A stretch of DNA of 8,366 nt from Mycobacterium sp. (GTDB lineage Bacteria; Actinomycetota; Actinomycetes; Mycobacteriales; Mycobacteriaceae): assembly GCA_019246375.1 (NCBI GenBank), contig JAFAQO010000348.1, forward strand, positions 1 through 8,366, read 5' to 3'. The notes below the pieces were generated by a model. That model had not been told where the DNA came from, ran no database searches, and saw only the letters and a program-made list of their open reading frames with translations. This document shows, in pieces, positions 1-8,030 of the stretch. The position numbers and the translations under genes were made by a program. Every line of letters starts with the position of its first letter. Position 1 is the stretch's first letter.

Positions 1-44
1 ATCAGTTCCATTAACACCACTTCTGTCACTTGAACCACTGCCGT

Positions 45-80
45 AATTCTCTTTGAATCGACAATTCTCTTTGAATCGAC
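45..80. repeat. Perfect 18-bp tandem direct repeat upstream of the secreted-protein gene
   Basis: The unit AATTCTCTTTGAATCGAC occurs at 45-62 and again, identical and directly abutting, at 63-80. Each unit contains a small inverted repeat, ATTC-N5-GAAT, so the two dyads lie on roughly the same helical face with 18 bp between centres. The repeat is AT-richer than its surroundings and ends 48 bp before the ATG at 129. It could be a pair of operator sites for a regulator of the downstream gene, or a simple slippage duplication. The sequence alone does not decide between these. Confidence 0.9.
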
Positions 81-119
81 CTCGCGCTCAAATCAATCGC
101 TCCGGATGTCAATGAGATC

Positions 120-124
120 GGGAG
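120..124 (+). promoter_or_regulatory. Ribosome binding site for the small secreted protein
   Basis: GGGAG lies four bases before the ATG at 129. The spacing is slightly short but acceptable. It supports this ATG as the start, as does the signal peptide that begins at once. I see no convincing -35/-10 pair between here and base 1. Confidence 0.55.
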
Positions 125-128
125 AACC

Positions 129-467
129 ATGTTGCTGACCAAGAGCGCCGTCAGCCTGGCGGCCGGTGTGGCCGCCGGCTTGTTCTTGGCCATGGCATCA
201 TCGAGCCCCACCGCGGCGGCCGACCCAACGACGCCGACGAACCCGGAGACGCCGACGAACTCGGGCGCGCCCAGTGTGGAGAACTCGGCGGCGGCGCAGG
301 AGTTGGCCGGTACACAGGAGTCCGCCAAGTTACCGCTCGACATCTCCGAGATACTGCAGAGCAGCGCTTCGGCATTGAATTCTATCCCTGTCGTTTTCCC
401 AACGACGCCGGTGGCAGTACTCCAGAGTACCGCCGCCATGCTGGCCGCGGCGGGACTGTCGGGATAA
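129..467 (+). CDS. Small secreted protein, Pro/Thr-rich after the signal peptide, function unknown
   Basis: This encodes 112 residues. I do not recognise the family. Residues 1-31 look like a Sec signal peptide: Lys5, a hydrophobic stretch at about 7-22, then an AAA site at 29-31 followed by Asp-Pro, a start common in mature mycobacterial exported proteins. Residues 32-48 are rich in Pro and Thr and contain a short duplication (TPTNPE, then TPTNSG). The mature chain of about 81 residues has no Cys, so there is no lipobox or disulfide. Its last 45 residues are apolar with regular Ala, Ser and Leu and may form amphipathic helices. The gene converges on era, with 36 bp between the stop codons, and M. 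tuberculosis has a different gene (amiA2) beside era. Codon use is GC-rich, as in the neighbours. Signal peptide plus ribosome site make a real gene likely; the function is open. Confidence 0.72.
   Translation: MLLTKSAVSLAAGVAAGLFLAMASSSPTAAADPTTPTNPETPTNSGAPSVENSAAAQELAGTQESAKLPLDISEILQSSASALNSIPVVFPTTPVAVLQSTAAMLAAAGLSG
231..266 (+). repeat. In-frame 18-bp tandem repeat encoding the TPTN units
   Basis: Units at 231-248 and 249-266 match at 15 of 18 positions; the first 12 bases, ACGCCGACGAAC, are identical. Each unit encodes six residues starting TPTN. Being 18 bp and in frame, gain or loss of a unit would change only the length of the Pro/Thr-rich linker behind the signal peptide. Confidence 0.8.
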
Positions 468-503
468 CAGTCTAAATGGTCTCACGCCACTCGGTATGTT
501 GGC

Positions 504-1415
504 TCAAAACCCCAGCCGGCCAAGCTGTTTAGGGTCGCGCTGCCAGTTCTTGGCCACCTTCACGCGCAAGTCGAGATACACCTTGGTGCCCAGCAGCTTC
601 TCGATCTGGCTACGCGCGGCGGTCCCGACCTCGCGAAGCCGTGCGCCGCGCTTGCCGATCACGATGCCCTTCTGGCTGTCGCGCTCGACGTAGAGGATGG
701 CGTGCACGTCGATCAGGTCGTCACGCCCCTCGCGCGAGTTGACCTCGTCGATGACCACCGCCAGCGAATGCGGCAACTCGTCGCGCACACCCTCCAGCGC
801 GGCTTCACGGATGAACTCGGCCATCAAAACCTCTTCCGGTTCGTCGGTCAGCTCACCGTCGGGGTAATACGCCGGACCGGGCGGCAACGCCCCGGCCAGC
901 ACGTCGATCAGCACGTCGATCTGCTCGCCGGTGACCGCGGAGACCGGGATGATCTCGGCGAGCCGGCCGTCCGGTATTCCGATGAGCTCGCTGACAGCGG
1001 CGAGTTGTGCGGCCACCCGGTCGTTGGCCACCTTGTCGATCTTGGTGACGACGACGACGAGCGTCGTCTTGGGCGCGATCGCCCGGATCTGGTCGACGAT
1101 CCACCTGTCCCCCGGGCCGATCGCCTCGTCGGCGGGAATGCACAACCCGATCACATCGACTTGGGCGTAGGTGTCGCGGACCAGGTCGTTGAGCCGCTTG
1201 CCCAGCAGGGTGCGCGGACGGTGCAAGCCCGGGGTGTCGACCAGGATGATCTGAAAGTTCTCCCGGTGCACAATGCCCCGGATCGTGTGCCGTGTAGTTT
1301 GGGGCCGAGTCGACGTGATCGCCACTTTGGTGCCGACCAGCGTGTTCGTCAGCGTCGACTTCCCGGTGTTGGGCCGGCCCACGAAACAAACGAAGCCAGA
1401 ACGAAATTCGCTCAC
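504..1415 (-). CDS. era: GTPase Era, 30S ribosomal subunit assembly factor
   Basis: This encodes 303 residues, the usual Era length. Era binds the 3' end of 16S rRNA and helps complete the 30S subunit, working at the ribosome and inner membrane. Visible motifs are G1 GRPNTGKS at 13-20, the switch I segment around TRPQTTRH at 36-43, G3 DTPG at 60-63, G4 TKID at 124-127, and a G5-like SAVTG. The C-terminal KH domain carries a GxxG loop, GKRG, at 254-257. The start is GTG at 1415: an in-frame TGA lies only three codons upstream (1422-1424), and the next starts would cut into G1. No good Shine-Dalgarno sequence precedes it, so translation may rely on the upstream gene ending 34 bp earlier. It is the last gene of the minus-strand train, matching M. 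tuberculosis Rv2364c. Confidence 0.97.
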   Translation of the reverse strand: MSEFRSGFVCFVGRPNTGKSTLTNTLVGTKVAITSTRPQTTRHTIRGIVHRENFQIILVDTPGLHRPRTLLGKRLNDLVRDTYAQVDVIGLCIPADEAIGPGDRWIVDQIRAIAPKTTLVVVVTKIDKVANDRVAAQLAAVSELIGIPDGRLAEIIPVSAVTGEQIDVLIDVLAGALPPGPAYYPDGELTDEPEEVLMAEFIREAALEGVRDELPHSLAVVIDEVNSREGRDDLIDVHAILYVERDSQKGIVIGKRGARLREVGTAARSQIEKLLGTKVYLDLRVKVAKNWQRDPKQLGRLGF

Positions 1416-1449
1416 GCGGCTTCAACCGCCGAGCATGCAAGGAGCCAAG

Positions 1450-1770
1450 TCATAGCCGATTTCCCGAGCGGTCGGTCAGCACGATCGCCGCTGTCGCCGA
1501 AAGCTCCCGCACCGCGGCGATACCGGCGTCGTCGGTGGACCCGGCCACCAGGACGGCTGCCTCCAACCCGCTTGCGCCGCTGGACACCGCGGCGGCCACC
1601 GCCGCCTGCAGCGCGGTCAGCCGCAGCGTGGACAACCGCACCGGCGCGCCGGCGTAGGTGCGGCCGTCGACATCACGCACCGCAGCGCCGCTGCCGGCTT
1701 CGGCGCGGGCCATTGCCCCACGGGCCAGCACCACCAGCTTGGCGTCCTCGTCGTCGAGCGGCTCAGCCAT
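1450..1770 (-). CDS. Cytidine-deaminase-like protein lacking zinc ligands (Rv2365c-type)
   Basis: This encodes 106 residues. The pattern resembles small homotetrameric cytidine deaminases: a Gly/Ala helix at 11-25, [10 protein letters not shown] at 35-44 where the family has the DGR-x-x-x-G-x-N-V-E strand, then a helix and strand at 50-76. The catalytic parts are missing. The family's CAE motif reads TAL at 52-54, the PCxxC motif reads roughly GIAAV at 83-87, and there is no Cys or His in the protein. A zinc-dependent deaminase is therefore excluded by sequence. The protein may be structural or bind a nucleoside or RNA, which is inference. In many Gram-positive bacteria a true cdd gene lies beside era, so this is probably its decayed or repurposed counterpart. 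The ATG overlaps the end of the CorC-like gene by 8 bp, pointing to coupled translation. Confidence 0.85.
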   Translation of the reverse strand: MAEPLDDEDAKLVVLARGAMARAEAGSGAAVRDVDGRTYAGAPVRLSTLRLTALQAAVAAAVSSGASGLEAAVLVAGSTDDAGIAAVRELSATAAIVLTDRSGNRL

Positions 1771-3061
1771 CGTGATCGGTCACCTGACCGTCGGACGTGA
1801 TCGGGCTCAACAGCACCGTGCCGATCCGTAACCGCCCGCGGTGATCGGGGCCGCCCTCGGCGTGCATCCGCAGACCGTGGGAAACCACCTCAGCACCCGG
1901 CAACGGAACCCGGCCCAGTTCCAGCGCCAACAGGCCACCCACGGTGTCCACGTCGAGATCGTCGTCGAACTCCACGCCGTAGAGCTCACCGAGGTCCTCG
2001 ATCGGCAGGCGGGCCGATACCCGAAAACGCTTGTCGCCCAACTCTTGTATCGGAGCGGTCTCGGCACCGTCGTATTCGTCAGCGATTTCACCGACGATTT
2101 CCTCCAGCACGTCCTCGATCGTCACCAGCCCGGCGATCGCGCCGTACTCGTCGACCAGCAACGCCATGTGGTTGCGGTCGCGCTGCATTTCCCGCAACAA
2201 CGCATCCAGCGGCTTGGAGTCCGGCACGAACACCGCTGGTCGCATCACTTGGGCCACGGTGGTGTCCCGGCCGCCGTTGGCGGAGTAGTAGGTCTGCTGC
2301 ACAAGGTCTTTCAGATACACCACCCCGACGATGTCGTCGACATTCTCGCCGATCACCGGGATGCGAGAGTGGCCGCTGCGCACCGCCAGCGATGTCGCTT
2401 GGCCGGCGGTTTTGTCGCTTTCGATCCAGATCATCTCGGTGCGCGGCACCATCACCTCCCGGGCGGGTGTGTCGCCGAGCTCGAAAACCGACTCGATCAT
2501 CCGCCGCTCGTCGGCGGCGACTACCCCGCGCTGCTGGGCCAGGTCGACGACTTCGCGGAGCTCGATCTCGGAGGCGAACGGCCCGTTGCGAAATCCCCGG
2601 CCGGGGGTCAAAGCGTTACCCAGCACCACCAGCAGCCGGCTGATCGGCATCAACAGCCACGAAATCGCTTGCAACGGAAAAGCCGCCACCAAAGCGATCG
2701 AATACGCGTTCTGGCGACCGAGGGTCCGCGGCCCGACACCGATGACGATAAAGCTGGTCACCACCATGATCGCGGCAGCAGCGAACAATCCCCAATCCAG
2801 GCTGAGGTTGCCGTAGAGGAAGGCCACCAGCAGCGCGGTCGCGGTGATTTCACAGATGATGCGCAGCAGCACAACCAGATTGATGTAGCTTGGCCGGTCG
2901 GCCATCACCTTGGCCAGCCGCCGCGCACCGGGGCGCTGGTCGCGAACAAGTTCATCGACCCGGGCCAGCGACACCGTGCTGATCGCGGCGTCGATTGCCG
3001 CGAACAGACCGCCCAGACCGACCAGCACGATCGCGCCGAGCAGCGGAGCAAGTCCGGTCAC
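1763..3061 (-). CDS. CNNM/CorC-type membrane protein with CBS pair (Rv2366c-type, YbeX relative)
   Basis: This encodes 432 residues starting at GTG 3061. That GTG overlaps the ybeY stop as GTGA, and the reading begins [10 protein letters not shown], a natural entry into the first membrane helix. Four hydrophobic segments lie at about 6-28, 60-83, 90-110 and 122-148 (DUF21/CNNM domain). A CBS pair follows: CBS1 about 200-260, with [10 protein letters not shown] and SRIPVIGE, and CBS2 about 270-325, with VMRPAVFVP and [14 protein letters not shown] CorC/HlyC domain lies at about 340-420. The family is linked to magnesium and cobalt efflux or homeostasis, and CBS pairs commonly sense adenine nucleotides. 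The link to PhoH and YbeY is ancient (ybeZYX), suggesting a tie between magnesium and ribosome or RNA state. Older names such as haemolysin reflect weak family annotation. Reading frame remains open upstream to 3319, but that part lies inside ybeY and has no membrane or family features. Confidence 0.93.
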   Translation of the reverse strand: MTGLAPLLGAIVLVGLGGLFAAIDAAISTVSLARVDELVRDQRPGARRLAKVMADRPSYINLVVLLRIICEITATALLVAFLYGNLSLDWGLFAAAAIMVVTSFIVIGVGPRTLGRQNAYSIALVAAFPLQAISWLLMPISRLLVVLGNALTPGRGFRNGPFASEIELREVVDLAQQRGVVAADERRMIESVFELGDTPAREVMVPRTEMIWIESDKTAGQATSLAVRSGHSRIPVIGENVDDIVGVVYLKDLVQQTYYSANGGRDTTVAQVMRPAVFVPDSKPLDALLREMQRDRNHMALLVDEYGAIAGLVTIEDVLEEIVGEIADEYDGAETAPIQELGDKRFRVSARLPIEDLGELYGVEFDDDLDVDTVGGLLALELGRVPLPGAEVVSHGLRMHAEGGPDHRGRLRIGTVLLSPITSDGQVTDHDG

Positions 3062-3594
3062 GGCTGGTCGAAATACCTTGACTTGTCCAGCAACCGGCGA
3101 TCCTTCTCGGACTGGCGATCTTTCCGGTAAGCCTCGACTTGGTCGGCGACCCACTCCTCGAGCAGCCGATGTTGCAGGTCGAACATCTCCTTTTCCTCGT
3201 CCGGCTCGCCATGCTCGTAGCCCAGCAGGTGCAGCACACCGTGCACCGTCAGCAATGCCAGCTCGTGGCCCAGCGAATGACCGGCCGTTGCCGCTTGTTC
3301 GGCCGCGAATTCCGGGCACAGCACAATATCGCCGAGCATGGCCGGGCCGGGCTCGGGCGCGTCGGGGCGGCCGCCCGGCTCCAGCTCGTCCATCGGGAAG
3401 CTCATCACGTCAGTGGGTCCGGGCAGGTCCATCCAGCGCATGTGCAGATCGGCCATCGCGGCGCTGTCCAGCAGCAGCATCGACAATTCGGCTGCCGGGT
3501 TGACGTCCATCTTGGTGATCACGAACCGCGCGATGCTGACCAGTTCCGTTTCGGAGACGTCGAAGCCCGATTCGTTGGCTACCTCAATGCTCAT
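3058..3594 (-). CDS. ybeY: Endoribonuclease YbeY, rRNA maturation factor
   Basis: This encodes 178 residues. YbeY is a zinc-dependent single-strand endoribonuclease needed for 16S rRNA 3'-end maturation and 70S quality control. The signature [11 protein letters not shown] at 118-128 gives the three zinc ligands His118, His122 and His128; the usual Asp before the last His is Glu here, a mild change. The upstream core is also typical, with [18 protein letters not shown] at about 50-67 and GDI at 88-90. The C-terminal tail (about 150-178) is charged and looks disordered, and is longer than in E. coli. ATG 3594 was chosen because family similarity starts there; no strong ribosome site is visible. 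The stop overlaps the next gene's GTG by 4 bp, and phoH ends 31 bp upstream. It matches Rv2367c. Confidence 0.96.
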   Translation of the reverse strand: MSIEVANESGFDVSETELVSIARFVITKMDVNPAAELSMLLLDSAAMADLHMRWMDLPGPTDVMSFPMDELEPGGRPDAPEPGPAMLGDIVLCPEFAAEQAATAGHSLGHELALLTVHGVLHLLGYEHGEPDEEKEMFDLQHRLLEEWVADQVEAYRKDRQSEKDRRLLDKSRYFDQP

Positions 3595-3625
3595 GGACGT
3601 ATCCGCATTTCGCGTATGACCCCGA

Positions 3626-4666
3626 TCAGCGGCGGTGGCGCACGCCTGCCGCCCGACGCGCGGCCCGATTCATCGTCAAACCGGGCTCCTCGTACTTCGC
3701 GTAGGCCTCGACGATTTCCGACACCAGCCGGTGGCGGACCACGTCGGCACTGGTGAGTTCGGCAATGTGAATGTCGTCGATGCCATCGAGGATATCGACC
3801 GCGGCGCGCAGGCCAGACCGGGCGCCGCCGGGCAGGTCGATTTGAGTGATGTCGCCGGTAACGACCACTTTGGAACCGAAACCCAAACGGGTGAGGAACA
3901 TCTTCATCTGCTCGGGGGTGGTGTTCTGCGCTTCGTCGAGGACGATGAAAGCATCATTAAGGGTTCTACCCCGCATGTAGCCGAGCGGCGCAACCTCGAT
4001 GACACCGGAAGCCATCAGCTTGGGGATCAGCTCGGGATCCATCATGTCGTAGAGCGCGTCGTACAGCGGTCTCAGATACGGGTCGATCTTTTCGCTCAGC
4101 GTGCCCGGCAAAAAGCCAAGGCGCTCACCGGCTTCCACCGCGGGCCGGGTCAAGATGATGCGGGTGACCTGTTTGGTCTGCAGCGCGTTGACCGCCTTGG
4201 CCATCGCCAGGTAGGTCTTGCCGGTGCCGGCCGGGCCGATTCCGAACACAATGGTGTTGATGTCGATCGCATCGACGTAACGCTTCTGGTTGAGCGTCTT
4301 CGGTCGAATCGTCTTGCCGCGGCGCGACAAGATGTCCAGGGTGAGCACTTCGGCCGGCGATTCGTTGCCGGTACCGACCAGCATGGCGACGCTGTGGCGC
4401 ACCACCTCCGGTGTCAACGGCTGGCCGCCGGCCACGATCGCGACGAGTTCGGAGATCACCCGCTCGGCGAGCGCGACATCGGCGGGCTCACCGGAGAGAG
4501 TGAGGGCGTTACCGCGCACATGCAGATCCGCGGACAGGATTCGCTCTAGTGCGCGCAGGTTCTCGTCAGCGGAACCCAGCAGGCCCACGACGAGGTCGGG
4601 CGGAACTTCGATGCTGCTGCGAACTTGAGGGGCGGGCTCGGCAGCGTTCGTCTCGCGGGGCGTCAC
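3626..4666 (-). CDS. phoH: PhoH family ATPase (PhoH1, YbeZ type)
   Basis: This encodes 346 residues. It is a cytoplasmic P-loop ATPase with the helicase-like PhoH fold. Walker A GPAGTGKT is at 144-151 and Walker B IVLDEAQ at 241-247, followed by [10 protein letters not shown] at 270-279, a PhoH signature. Residues 20-95 form a separate N-terminal domain that looks KH-like and may bind nucleic acid (inference). No PIN nuclease domain is present, so this is the PhoH1/YbeZ type, not the PIN-fused PhoH2 type. The partner is probably YbeY, encoded next. The start is GTG 4666, which agrees with the usual N-terminus; no clear Shine-Dalgarno sequence precedes it. The C-terminus is basic ([12 protein letters not shown]). 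The 120-bp gap upstream probably holds a promoter. It matches Rv2368c. Confidence 0.96.
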   Translation of the reverse strand: MTPRETNAAEPAPQVRSSIEVPPDLVVGLLGSADENLRALERILSADLHVRGNALTLSGEPADVALAERVISELVAIVAGGQPLTPEVVRHSVAMLVGTGNESPAEVLTLDILSRRGKTIRPKTLNQKRYVDAIDINTIVFGIGPAGTGKTYLAMAKAVNALQTKQVTRIILTRPAVEAGERLGFLPGTLSEKIDPYLRPLYDALYDMMDPELIPKLMASGVIEVAPLGYMRGRTLNDAFIVLDEAQNTTPEQMKMFLTRLGFGSKVVVTGDITQIDLPGGARSGLRAAVDILDGIDDIHIAELTSADVVRHRLVSEIVEAYAKYEEPGLTMNRAARRAAGVRHRR

Positions 4667-4712
4667 GTGGTTTCTGATGCCTGCTTTCTGTGTTCTGAGT
4701 GCGACGACACGT

Positions 4713-4728
4713 GGTAGCTCAGTCTACC
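4713..4728. promoter_or_regulatory. Candidate phoH promoter (-10) overlapping a short inverted repeat
   Basis: Reading the minus strand, TAGACT (4726-4721) fits the mycobacterial -10 form TANNNT and would start transcription near 4714, giving a leader of about 48 bases before the phoH GTG. No TTGAC-like -35 lies at the expected distance, which is common in mycobacteria. GGTAG (4713-4717) and CTACC (4724-4728) form a 5-bp dyad with a 6-base centre over the -10. CACGTG occurs twice nearby, at 4664-4669 and 4708-4713. This is a candidate only. Confidence 0.35.
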
Positions 4729-4786
4729 GCCGGGCGGCGTGACCGGGCCGCGTCGTGCGCAAATACGTCGCCAAGCGCCGATCTTG

Positions 4787-5530
4787 CTAGTCCCACCGCG
4801 GGGTCAACACGCCCAGCGCGCCCAACGCGACGGCGGCCGCGGTCGAGGTCCGCAGCACCGTGGGGCCCAGCCGGACTGCCACCGCACCAGCGTCGGTCAA
4901 CGCGGCGATCTCGTCTGGAGCGATACCCGCTTCAGGGCCGATGATGAGCAGCACCGAGTCCGCCTCCGCCAGAGGAAGTTCCGCCAGGTGACCGGTCGCC
5001 GACTCGTGCAGCGCCAGCACCACCGTCCCCGACGCAACCGCGTCGCGGATTCGCCGGGTCAACGCCGCGGTGGACAACACGCCGTCGACCGGCGGGATAT
5101 GCGCGCGACGGGATTGCCCGGCCGCCGAGCGGGCCACCGCGCTCCAGCGGCGCAGGCCCTTGTCGACGCGGGCGCCGTTCCAGCGGGCGACGCACCGCGC
5201 CGCCTGCCACGCCATGAACGCATCAGCGCCCGCCTCGGTGGCCAGCTCGATCGCCAACTCGGAACGTTCCGCCTTGGGCAACGCCTGCACGACGGTCACC
5301 GCCGGCTTCGCGGGCGTAACGCTGCAGCGGCTCAACACCCGGGCCTGCAACCCGTCGCGGCCGGCGTGCTCGACCACACAGCGGGCCAGGCTTCCGGCGC
5401 CGTCGCCGAGCACCAGCTGCTCGCCGGCACGGATTCGCCGCACAGTGGCAGCGTGAAACCCTTCGTCACCGCCGAGGACGGCCACGGCACCGGTATCAGG
5501 CAGCGTGTCGATGTAGAACAGGCCGGGCAT
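4787..5530 (-). CDS. rsmE: 16S rRNA (uracil-1498-N3)-methyltransferase RsmE
   Basis: This encodes 247 residues, a normal length for RsmE. The enzyme uses S-adenosylmethionine to methylate U1498 of 16S rRNA in helix 44, near the decoding site, acting on assembled 30S subunits. The N-terminal 70 residues form the PUA-like RNA-binding domain, and residues 75-247 the SPOUT (trefoil-knot) domain. Visible knot motifs are [17 protein letters not shown] at about 85-101, SRRA at 140-143 with nearby Pro residues, IIGPEAG at 196-202 and [11 protein letters not shown] at 221-231. The usual GPEGG reads GPEAG here, a single small-residue change in the cofactor loop. The start is ATG 5530, 17 bp after the dnaJ2 stop, so it is probably co-transcribed with hrcA and dnaJ2. 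It matches Rv2372c. Confidence 0.95.
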   Translation of the reverse strand: MPGLFYIDTLPDTGAVAVLGGDEGFHAATVRRIRAGEQLVLGDGAGSLARCVVEHAGRDGLQARVLSRCSVTPAKPAVTVVQALPKAERSELAIELATEAGADAFMAWQAARCVARWNGARVDKGLRRWSAVARSAAGQSRRAHIPPVDGVLSTAALTRRIRDAVASGTVVLALHESATGHLAELPLAEADSVLLIIGPEAGIAPDEIAALTDAGAVAVRLGPTVLRTSTAAAVALGALGVLTPRWD

Positions 5531-5547
5531 CCGAACTCAGCGGCCGG

Positions 5548-6696
5548 TTAACGCCCTGTGAAGGTCTCGCGCAACCGGCTGAACAGTCCGCTGGCGGTGC
5601 TGCCGTGGGTGGACCGGACTTCCGGCACATCGCGGCTGCGGCGGCTCTTGAGCTCACGCAGCAGTTCGACGTCATGGTTGTCCAGCCGGGTGGGCACTAC
5701 CACCTCGACGTGGACATGCAGATCGCCACGCACGCCGGAGCGCAGGTGCGGCATTCCGTGACCACGCAGCGTGGTGACTGAACCCGGCTGTGTACCGGGC
5801 GGGATGGTGATCTCGGTGAGGCCGTCCAGAATCGCCTCAACGGTGACAGCGGTCCCGAGCGCGGCATCGACCATCGGTACGGAAATGGTGCAATGCAGGT
5901 CGTCGCCGTCACGGACGAAGACGTCATGCGCTTGCTCGTGGACCTCGACATACAGGTCGCCCGCTGGGCCTCCGCCGGGCCCGACCTCGCCCTGGGCCGC
6001 GAGCCTAACCCGCATCCCGTCGCCGACACCGGCGGGAATCTTGACGCTGATCTCCCGGCGGGCGCGCACCCGCCCGTCGCCGCCGCACTGGTAGCACGGA
6101 TCGAGGATGACCTCGCCGACACCGCGGCAGGTGGGGCATGGCCGCGACGTGATCACCTGACCGAGCAACGACCGCTGCACGCTTTGCACTTCTCCGCGAC
6201 CACCGCAGGTGTCGCAGCGCACTGGCATGGAGTCGCCGTTGGTGCCCCGGCCCTGGCACCGATCGCATAGCACCGCGGTGTCGACGGTGACCTGCTTGGT
6301 GACGCCGGTCGCGCACTCTTCGAGATCCAACCGCATCCGTAGCAGCGAATCCGATCCCGGCCGGACCCGCCCAACCGGTCCACGCGATGCGGATCCGCCA
6401 CCGAAGCCCCCGCCGAAGAAGGCCTCGAACACGTCACCGAGTCCGCCGAAACCTGGGAAGCCGTTGGCCGCCGCTGCGCTCTCCAGCGGATCACCGCCCA
6501 TGTCGACGATCCGCCGCTTCTCCGGGTCGCTGAGCACCTCGTAGGCGACGCTGATCTCCTTGAACTTCGCCTGCGCGGCCTCATCGGGATTGACGTCGGG
6601 ATGCAGCTCGCGCGCCAGCTTGCGATAGGCGCGTTTGATCTCCGAATCGCTCGCGTTCTTCCTGACGCCGAGCAGACCGTAATAGTCGCGTGCCAC
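5548..6696 (-). CDS. dnaJ2: Chaperone protein DnaJ2 (type I Hsp40)
   Basis: This encodes 382 residues, with all parts of a type I DnaJ. The J domain is at about 4-66 with HPD at 32-34, the motif that stimulates DnaK ATPase. A short Gly/Phe linker follows at about 78-101. The zinc region has four complete CxxCxGxG repeats with Cys pairs at 144/147, 161/164, 187/190 and 201/204. Two substrate-binding beta domains lie at about 210-335, with a C-terminal dimerisation part. It delivers unfolded clients to DnaK in the cytoplasm. It is the second DnaJ of mycobacteria, encoded with hrcA instead of dnaK-grpE. The start is GTG 6696, with AAGAAAGG at 6703-6710 as ribosome site. It lies 59 bp after hrcA and 17 bp before rsmE, and matches Rv2373c. 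Confidence 0.97.
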   Translation of the reverse strand: MARDYYGLLGVRKNASDSEIKRAYRKLARELHPDVNPDEAAQAKFKEISVAYEVLSDPEKRRIVDMGGDPLESAAAANGFPGFGGLGDVFEAFFGGGFGGGSASRGPVGRVRPGSDSLLRMRLDLEECATGVTKQVTVDTAVLCDRCQGRGTNGDSMPVRCDTCGGRGEVQSVQRSLLGQVITSRPCPTCRGVGEVILDPCYQCGGDGRVRARREISVKIPAGVGDGMRVRLAAQGEVGPGGGPAGDLYVEVHEQAHDVFVRDGDDLHCTISVPMVDAALGTAVTVEAILDGLTEITIPPGTQPGSVTTLRGHGMPHLRSGVRGDLHVHVEVVVPTRLDNHDVELLRELKSRRSRDVPEVRSTHGSTASGLFSRLRETFTGR

Positions 6697-6702
6697 GCCT
6701 GA

Positions 6703-6710
6703 CCTTTCTT
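6703..6710 (-). promoter_or_regulatory. Ribosome binding site deciding the dnaJ2 GTG start
   Basis: On the minus strand AAGAAAGG lies six bases before the GTG at 6696. It supports that GTG, whose reading begins [10 protein letters not shown], the expected first residues of a J domain. Confidence 0.7.
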
Positions 6711-6755
6711 ACGCCACGTCTGCGGCTGTCCAAGTATTCTGCAGCGGGTGCGCGG

Positions 6756-7802
<1,047 letters not shown>

Positions 7803-7805
7803 CTA

Positions 7806-7814
7806 TCACCTCTC
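7806..7814 (-). promoter_or_regulatory. Strong ribosome binding site for hrcA
   Basis: GAGAGGTGA on the minus strand is a good match to the anti-Shine-Dalgarno sequence and sits six bases before ATG 7799, fixing the start of hrcA. Confidence 0.8.
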
Positions 7815-7833
7815 AGCCACCTTGACCGCGTCC

Positions 7834-7839
7834 ATTTTA
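7834..7839 (-). promoter_or_regulatory. Candidate hrcA promoter -10 element
   Basis: TAAAAT on the minus strand fits the SigA-type mycobacterial -10 (TANNNT) closely and lies 34 bases before the hrcA ATG, so a start near 7827 would give a short leader. No good TTGACA-like -35 is seen at 16-19 bp upstream. No CIRCE or HAIR element is visible around it. Confidence 0.5.
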
Positions 7840-7942
7840 CGGTCACCAGCAGCCCCGTACCGTCTACACCGACCGCCTGAGGCCAGCGCCCCGATTCCGT
7901 CGGCCTTGATCACCTGTGCCGGTCACGTTCTGGCCGCGCCGG

Positions 7943-7964
7943 GTGTCGAGGTCTATAACGACAC
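7943..7964. promoter_or_regulatory. Inverted repeat over a candidate -10 in front of the CMD gene
   Basis: GTGTCG (7943-7948) and CGACAC (7959-7964) are perfect 6-bp inverted arms with a 10-bp centre. The centre and right arm include TATAAC (7954-7959), a plausible plus-strand -10 that would start transcription about 65 bases before the ATG at 8031. The size and position suit a dimeric repressor operator. A matching -35 is not clear. This lies in the 231-bp divergent region 7800-8030, in which I see no gene. Confidence 0.4.
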
Positions 7965-8017
7965 TTGCGGCGACGATGCGTGCCGGGACGGCCCGAGGAG
8001 CCGGGCAAATCAGCCTC

Positions 8018-8025
8018 GAGGAGGA
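8018..8025 (+). promoter_or_regulatory. Ribosome binding site for the CMD-family gene
   Basis: GAGGAGGA is close to a consensus Shine-Dalgarno sequence and ends five bases before ATG 8031. It fixes the start of the gene that leaves the window and suggests strong translation. Confidence 0.8.
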
Positions 8026-8030
8026 ACGCC

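Noticed and set aside
1..128. End of a gene entering from the left edge
   Set aside because: All three plus-strand frames close within about 45 bases, and the minus-strand frame across it is an antisense shadow of the secreted-protein gene, so nothing shows coding.
468..503. Bidirectional terminator between the secreted-protein gene and era
   Set aside because: Only 4-bp complementary segments are present, with no stable GC stem and no T-run, so an intrinsic terminator is not supported.
1438..1443. Plus-strand AAGGAG as a ribosome site
   Set aside because: No start codon follows at a usable distance, and the strand there is antisense to the train.
702..1775. Plus-strand open frame (357 codons) opposite era and the deaminase-like gene
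   Set aside because: Its composition is Arg/Pro/His-rich, it lacks domains, and it mirrors the codon structure of genes on the other strand.
1841..3130. Long plus-strand open frame (429 codons) opposite the CNNM/CorC-like gene
   Set aside because: It is rich in His, Arg, Gln and Asp, as expected from the antisense of a GC-rich gene. It has no family motif and fully overlaps a well-supported gene.
3062..3319. N-terminal extension of the CNNM/CorC-like protein up to a start at 3319
   Set aside because: The 86 extra residues are Arg/Gly/Pro-rich, lie inside ybeY, and precede the natural start GTG 3061, which overlaps the ybeY stop as GTGA and gives the usual family length.
3635..4549. Plus-strand open frame (304 codons) opposite phoH
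   Set aside because: It is an antisense shadow. phoH has clear Walker motifs and family length, whereas this frame has no recognisable features.
4739..5551. Plus-strand open frame (270 codons) opposite rsmE
   Set aside because: It shows antisense composition and no ribosome site, and it covers exactly a conserved methyltransferase gene.
6697..6755. Separate dnaJ2 promoter in the hrcA-dnaJ2 gap
   Set aside because: On the minus strand TTGGAC and TAAGAA are 16 bp apart, but the second overlaps the ribosome site and is a poor -10. Co-transcription with hrcA is simpler.
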